Position numbers and translations under genes: made by a program
Notes under the pieces: generated by a model
The model's input: only the letters and a program-made list of their open reading frames with translations
Told to the model about the DNA's origin: nothing
Databases searched by the model: none
Assembly: GCA_963826505.1 (NCBI GenBank)
Contig: CAWGXG010000007.1
Coordinates: 434,001 to 498,000, forward strand
Reading direction: 5' to 3'
Source of the DNA: CAWGXG01 sp963826505
GTDB lineage: Bacteria > Chloroflexota > Anaerolineae > Aggregatilineales > Aggregatilineaceae
DNA length: 64,000 nucleotides
Part shown: positions 60,297 to 64,000 of the stretch, in pieces
How the letters are laid out: each line of letters starts with the position of its first letter
Position numbering within the stretch: the first letter of the stretch is position 1

Positions 60297-62637
60297 CCTC
60301 AAATCCCCCTTTGTCGGATGCCAGTACCTCAGAAGCCAGAGAGACGGGTTGCGCCTCGTCTGGCTGTGTTGTTTTGACTTCGGACACGACCTCTTGCGAC
60401 CGGATGACCAGAATCGTGATGTCGTCCTGCGGTTCCTCGCCTCCGAGATAGTCGCGCAGCGTCGCCATGATGCGGTCGATCACGGCCTGGGGCGTAATAT
60501 CAGCCGGGAGCGCATTCAGCAGCGTTTCCAGACGCTCGAACCCGAAGAACTCGCCCGCCGTGTTTTGCGCCTCGACGACGCCATCCGTCAGCATCACCAA
60601 CAGCGCACCGGGGGCCAGCGTGATCGTCTTAAACTCGTAGGCGAGCCGCTGCGACAGGCCAAGCGGGTAGCCACCCACCGGCACGAACTGCCAGCTCTTG
60701 CCATCGAACAGATAGGGCTGTACCATCCCGCCGTTGGACAGCTCGAAATGGCGCGTGGGCGCGTCGAAAATGCCGACCATCAGCGCACTGTTGACATGCG
60801 CGGACTTCATACGGTCCAGCAGACGATCGTTCAGCGCATTGAGCAAATCCGCGGGGCGCGCGTTGCGCGCGATCTCGTCGCGCATGGCCGTCGTAATGAC
60901 CGCCATCAGCAGCGCGGCGGGAATGCCTTTGCCGCTGACATCGCCCACGGCAACACCAAGCTGCCCATTGGGCATGGGCAAATATTGGAAGAAATCGCCG
61001 CTCACCTGCCGGGCCGGGGCCGAAAACGCCGCGATCGCCAACTGGTCGAGCACAGGTGCGGCAGAGGGCATCAGGCTGGTTTGGATGTCGCGCGCGATAG
61101 ACAGTTCCTGATCGATCTGTTTGACCTCGAAATCGTGCAGGCGCGCGTTTTGCAGTGCGACGCTGGCTTGATCCGCGAACGCTTCGGCCAGCTCGATCGC
61201 CTCCGGGTTGAAATGGGCGACAGTATGGCTGTTGATGTTGAGCACGCCGACGGTTTTTTCGCGCACGCGCAGCGGCAGGCCCATCCACGAACGGATCGGG
61301 CTGGTTTCCACCACCGCTGTCCAGCGGTCGTCCTGGGCGGTATCCTGAATGACCAGCGGTCGCCCGGTCTGGATCACCTGGGCGGCGGCACGGGCTTCGT
61401 CCAGCGTGAGCTCGCCGTGATCCTGATGTTCGTTGAGATCTTCGCCGCGATGAGCCGCGATCACCAATCGCGAGCGATCCATCAGCATAATCGCGGCGCT
61501 GTCATAAGGCACGATCTTGGCCAGCTCGGCCATGATGCTGCGCAGCACGTCTTCCAGGTCGAGCGTGGAATTGAGCGCGCGTGAGATCTCGAGCAGGGTA
61601 CGCGCGGTCTGCCGCCGCTGCATTTCGTCCTGACGGCGCTGACGCTCGCGCCCGACATAACGCACGCTCAGCAGCGCCAGCGCGGCGACAAACAAGACCG
61701 TCGCCGCCGCCATGATGAAAATCTGGCGCAGATCGGACTGCACCCGTTCCAGCGCCGCGTTGGTGTCGCGACTGAGGATGATCGCGAAATTATGGCCCTC
61801 GGTGCGGATCGGCACGATCACCGCCAGCCGGTCCTCTGACCCGACCCGATAATGGGCGGGCGTTGGCTCGCGGAACGAAAACACCGAGGCCAGCGAGATT
61901 TTGTCGATCAAGGACGCGATTGGGATGGTGGCATTCGCCTGGAACAACACCTCGTTCATGGTGTTGATCACCCACAACTGGCCGCGCTCGTCCAGAGTCA
62001 CTACACCCAACACCGTGCGGAACAGCGACTCCATGTCCAGCTCGTACACGAGGTATTCGGTGTGCATCAGGCGCGTATAGACCGGCGCGATCAACAGGAA
62101 CGTGCCCTTGTCGGGGTAATCGCGGTGGGACGCCTGGACCAGCTCAAGATCCAGCGGGACATCGTCGCCGCCGCTGGTTTGGGTGACCAGCCGCGACGGC
62201 AAACTCCAGGGGAGTGACTCCCCGGCGCTGATTTTAGCGTTGAGGTCTTCCGGCCAGCCGAAACGGGGTTTTCCCTGGTAATCGAGGCGCACCACACTGC
62301 GAATCACGCCGGGGAATTCGGCGGCGCGTTCGGCCATGAGCGCTTCACCGCCCGCATAATCGACCGCGCTCGTGGAACGGATAGGGGTTTGAAGCGACAG
62401 GCTGGAAAGGTCGTCCGTCAGGCTGTTGAGGTAAGCTTCGGCTTGCAGCGATAGCGAGCTGGCGATCTGAAGCTCTTGCGATTGAAACTGATCGCGGACG
62501 GTTTCCGTGACCAGGCGCGAAGCCGTCAGCGTCACAGCCCCGATCAACGCGATTAAAACGCCCACCGCGACCAACGCCAGCAATGCAGGTGACAACCCGC
62601 GCGACCTTATGAGCTTTTCCTGGGACGACGCCAGCAA
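60289..62637 (-). CDS. SpoIIE/RsbU-type phosphatase with sensor and GAF domains
   Basis: A 782-residue membrane receptor. Two helices (LLALVAVGVLIALIGAVTLT and IFIMAAATVLFVAALALLSV) flank an extracellular Cache-like sensor of ~260 residues. A cytoplasmic GAF domain follows (DLEDVLRSIMAELAKIVPYD to ASVALQNARL), then a PP2C SpoIIE domain: ARQVSGDFFQYL, VGDVSGKGIPAALLM, TDGVVEAQN and DDITILVI. The metal-binding Asp residues are present. It would dephosphorylate the STAS antagonist and so release the sigma factor on an outside signal. Start is TTG 62637: GGGGAGGTG lies 9 bases upstream. Confidence 0.92.
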   Translation of the reverse strand: MLASSQEKLIRSRGLSPALLALVAVGVLIALIGAVTLTASRLVTETVRDQFQSQELQIASSLSLQAEAYLNSLTDDLSSLSLQTPIRSTSAVDYAGGEALMAERAAEFPGVIRSVVRLDYQGKPRFGWPEDLNAKISAGESLPWSLPSRLVTQTSGGDDVPLDLELVQASHRDYPDKGTFLLIAPVYTRLMHTEYLVYELDMESLFRTVLGVVTLDERGQLWVINTMNEVLFQANATIPIASLIDKISLASVFSFREPTPAHYRVGSEDRLAVIVPIRTEGHNFAIILSRDTNAALERVQSDLRQIFIMAAATVLFVAALALLSVRYVGRERQRRQDEMQRRQTARTLLEISRALNSTLDLEDVLRSIMAELAKIVPYDSAAIMLMDRSRLVIAAHRGEDLNEHQDHGELTLDEARAAAQVIQTGRPLVIQDTAQDDRWTAVVETSPIRSWMGLPLRVREKTVGVLNINSHTVAHFNPEAIELAEAFADQASVALQNARLHDFEVKQIDQELSIARDIQTSLMPSAAPVLDQLAIAAFSAPARQVSGDFFQYLPMPNGQLGVAVGDVSGKGIPAALLMAVITTAMRDEIARNARPADLLNALNDRLLDRMKSAHVNSALMVGIFDAPTRHFELSNGGMVQPYLFDGKSWQFVPVGGYPLGLSQRLAYEFKTITLAPGALLVMLTDGVVEAQNTAGEFFGFERLETLLNALPADITPQAVIDRIMATLRDYLGGEEPQDDITILVIRSQEVVSEVKTTQPDEAQPVSLASEVLASDKGGFEDE

Positions 62638-62672
62638 CCTGTTTCACCTCCCCATGAACAGGACGCTCGCTT

Positions 62673-62682
62673 ATTATAACAT
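62673..62682 (-). promoter_or_regulatory. Extended -10 promoter of the partner-switch operon
   Basis: On the minus strand TGTTATAAT contains an extended TG and a consensus TATAAT (62678-62673), ~36 bases before TTG 62637. No good -35 is seen. Confidence 0.6.
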
Positions 62683-62744
62683 GCGGGGCCGTGACCATTG
62701 GTTATGAAGTTATGAAATCCAGCCGAAAAATACGGGGAACCGGC

Positions 62745-62777
62745 ACAAAAAACCCCGCACCGGGGTCAGCGCGGGGT
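62745..62777 (-). terminator. Terminator of the rightmost gene
   Basis: On the minus strand ACCCCGC pairs with GCGGGGT, followed by six T, 29 bases after the stop of the 62806 gene. Confidence 0.88.
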
Positions 62778-62805
62778 GGTATTTCCGTGAGGCGTTCAGT
62801 AAACC

Positions 62806-64000
62806 TTATTCTTCTATTTCCAGGAGCGCGATCGAGCGCACCAGCGGCATAACGATCGTCTCATCCAGCAGCCGGGCATTGGCGCTGCCATGGGGTACGC
62901 CCAGCACCACGATCACCCAGTCCTCAGGGCCGATGGCCAGCGCATAGACCACGCCGGAGACATCGGAGTCTTCGGAGACTGTGCGCGCCGCAGGGAAGTT
63001 GGCCGTCGTAACCTCGTTGATCAGAGTGTTATCGGCGAGGCCGAACGCCGCATCCAGCAGGTCGGCCGGCGTGGCGTCCCCCGCTATTCCGATTATGTCC
63101 GCATTGGTGACGCGCCAGACCACGATCGCCGGAGCGGTCAGCGTATTGGCAACCGTATCTTGCATGTCATCCGCGCTCGAATAAAATACCACGCCTGCCG
63201 ATCCCTGATCGGCCTGATTGATGTCTGTGGGTCGCGACACTACCCATCCAAACGGTGCGTCAAACGTCAGGCCGAGGGCGTCGTTGGTGTACGGCATCAA
63301 AGCAACCGACGCTGTGCCCGGCTCAGGGGTAGACGTCGCGCTGTCCACCGGAAGATCCAGCGAGAGAATGAACGGCTCGAAGACATCCTGACGCGTGCTG
63401 TCGAATTCGTCGGCGGGTGCCGCGCCGGAGAGCAGCAGCCAGTTGCCATTCGCCAGTTGCGCCAGGTACAGAATCCCCTGGGTGTCATTGCGCGGCTCCA
63501 ACAGCACGGGGATAGCGGCCTGCCCTTCATAGTCCTGAACCGTCCCGCTCACCTGTGCGGCCAGCGCGTCAGCGGCCGCCGCCAGATCGGTTTCATCGGC
63601 AGGGATGCCCCACTCCGCTTCAAAGTAGGCTGCGTCGCCCTGATATATAAACAACTGGGCGGTGCCATCGCTGAGATAAAACGTGTGGGCGTCGCGCATC
63701 CCCGGCTCGGACCAGCCTTCGGGCAGCGTGTAGGTCATCTCAAGTTGGGCAGCGGCCTGCGCCGTCGCCGTGGCAACCTGGAGCGTGGCCGTCGCACCCC
63801 AATCGGGCGTGTTCGTCGGCGTGAAGGTGGGTGTATAGGTCGGGCGCGGCGTGCGCGTGTAAGTCGGGCTGGGTACGGGCGACACGTACTGCGTCGCCGT
63901 GCTGGTCAGGTCCAGCGCCAACTGCGTCGAGGTCAAAATAAAGGCGTTCGGCGTCGGCGGCACTCGCGTCGCCGTGGCTGCCACGACCTGCTGTGTCGCC
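62806..64000 (-). CDS. Secreted Thr/Pro-stalk protein, function unknown (partial)
   Basis: The gene enters from the right edge, so its N-terminus is missing; an in-frame ATG at 63984 need not be its start. The visible 390 residues begin with a Thr/Pro stalk (PSPTYTRTPRPTYTPTFTPT) like those on other secreted proteins here. Two alpha/beta modules follow, each starting with an LPEGW or APFGW strand (YTLPEGWSEPGMRDA; LTFDAPFGWVVSRPTD), reminiscent of PsbP/LpqN-like lipid-binding folds. No catalytic motif is visible. It ends before a strong terminator and is separate from the partner-switch operon. Confidence 0.7.
   Translation of the reverse strand, partial: ATQQVVAATATRVPPTPNAFILTSTQLALDLTSTATQYVSPVPSPTYTRTPRPTYTPTFTPTNTPDWGATATLQVATATAQAAAQLEMTYTLPEGWSEPGMRDAHTFYLSDGTAQLFIYQGDAAYFEAEWGIPADETDLAAAADALAAQVSGTVQDYEGQAAIPVLLEPRNDTQGILYLAQLANGNWLLLSGAAPADEFDSTRQDVFEPFILSLDLPVDSATSTPEPGTASVALMPYTNDALGLTFDAPFGWVVSRPTDINQADQGSAGVVFYSSADDMQDTVANTLTAPAIVVWRVTNADIIGIAGDATPADLLDAAFGLADNTLINEVTTANFPAARTVSEDSDVSGVVYALAIGPEDWVIVVLGVPHGSANARLLDETIVMPLVRSIALLEIEE

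Noticed and set aside
59025..60377. 450-residue plus-strand frame
   Set aside because: It runs antisense to the BMP lipoprotein, which has a signal, lipobox and family motifs.

Overview
The window is high-GC and dense with genes. It looks like chromosomal DNA of a Chloroflexota bacterium, probably Anaerolineae-like. That call is inferred from gene content: very long tandem-GAF sensor kinases, Thr/Pro-rich stalks on secreted proteins, SUMF1 and SH3b modules on a Ser/Thr kinase, DUF11 repeats with an LPxTG-type tail, and a SpoIIE/RsbW/STAS partner switch. No rRNA gene is present, and the two tRNA genes do not identify a taxon. Many otherwise continuous genes are broken by single-base frame changes, which points to residual assembly indels more than to real decay.

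Layout. 0-10 kb: a giant histidine kinase locus with 14 GAF units read in several frames, followed by a CheY-like receiver. 10-15 kb: an alpha/beta hydrolase with a Pro-rich insert, a small Cys protein, then a TPP riboswitch with its terminator controlling thiamine pyrophosphokinase and a ThiX/ThiY-type transporter lacking its ATPase. 15-23 kb: an SH3b/beta-lactamase-fold protein, tRNA-Lys, and an ABC importer whose binding protein fuses a BMP domain to two nearly identical SBP_bac_3 domains and whose permease carries a large extracytoplasmic region. 23-27 kb: pyruvate dehydrogenase E1alpha-E1beta-E2 behind a possible attenuator, then tRNA-Gly.

27-35 kb looks accessory: an orphan promoter with a palindrome, a DNPH1-like hydrolase, a Ser/Thr kinase with four SUMF1 modules, a toroid-fold protein and an integrase tail. 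At 35.1-35.3 kb a good promoter, nested helices and an intrinsic terminator outline an unassigned structured RNA just before an MBL hydrolase gene. 36-41 kb holds SPFH, Lgt-like, nitrilase-family, secreted and YrdB-like proteins. 41-46 kb holds a secreted I9-like inhibitor beside a large wall-anchored subtilase.

46-50 kb is a beta-glycoside module (LacI/CebR-type regulator with an operator matching the CebR consensus, GH130, GH1). 50-57 kb, mostly on the minus strand, has a 2-oxoacid:ferredoxin oxidoreductase with beta-gamma fusion, a cupin, an M1 peptidase, a membrane protein, a DMT transporter and a NifU-like protein. 57-63 kb is a compact partner-switching operon (SpoIIE phosphatase, BMP lipoprotein, RsbW-like kinase, STAS antagonist). 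A Thr/Pro-stalk protein runs off the right edge.
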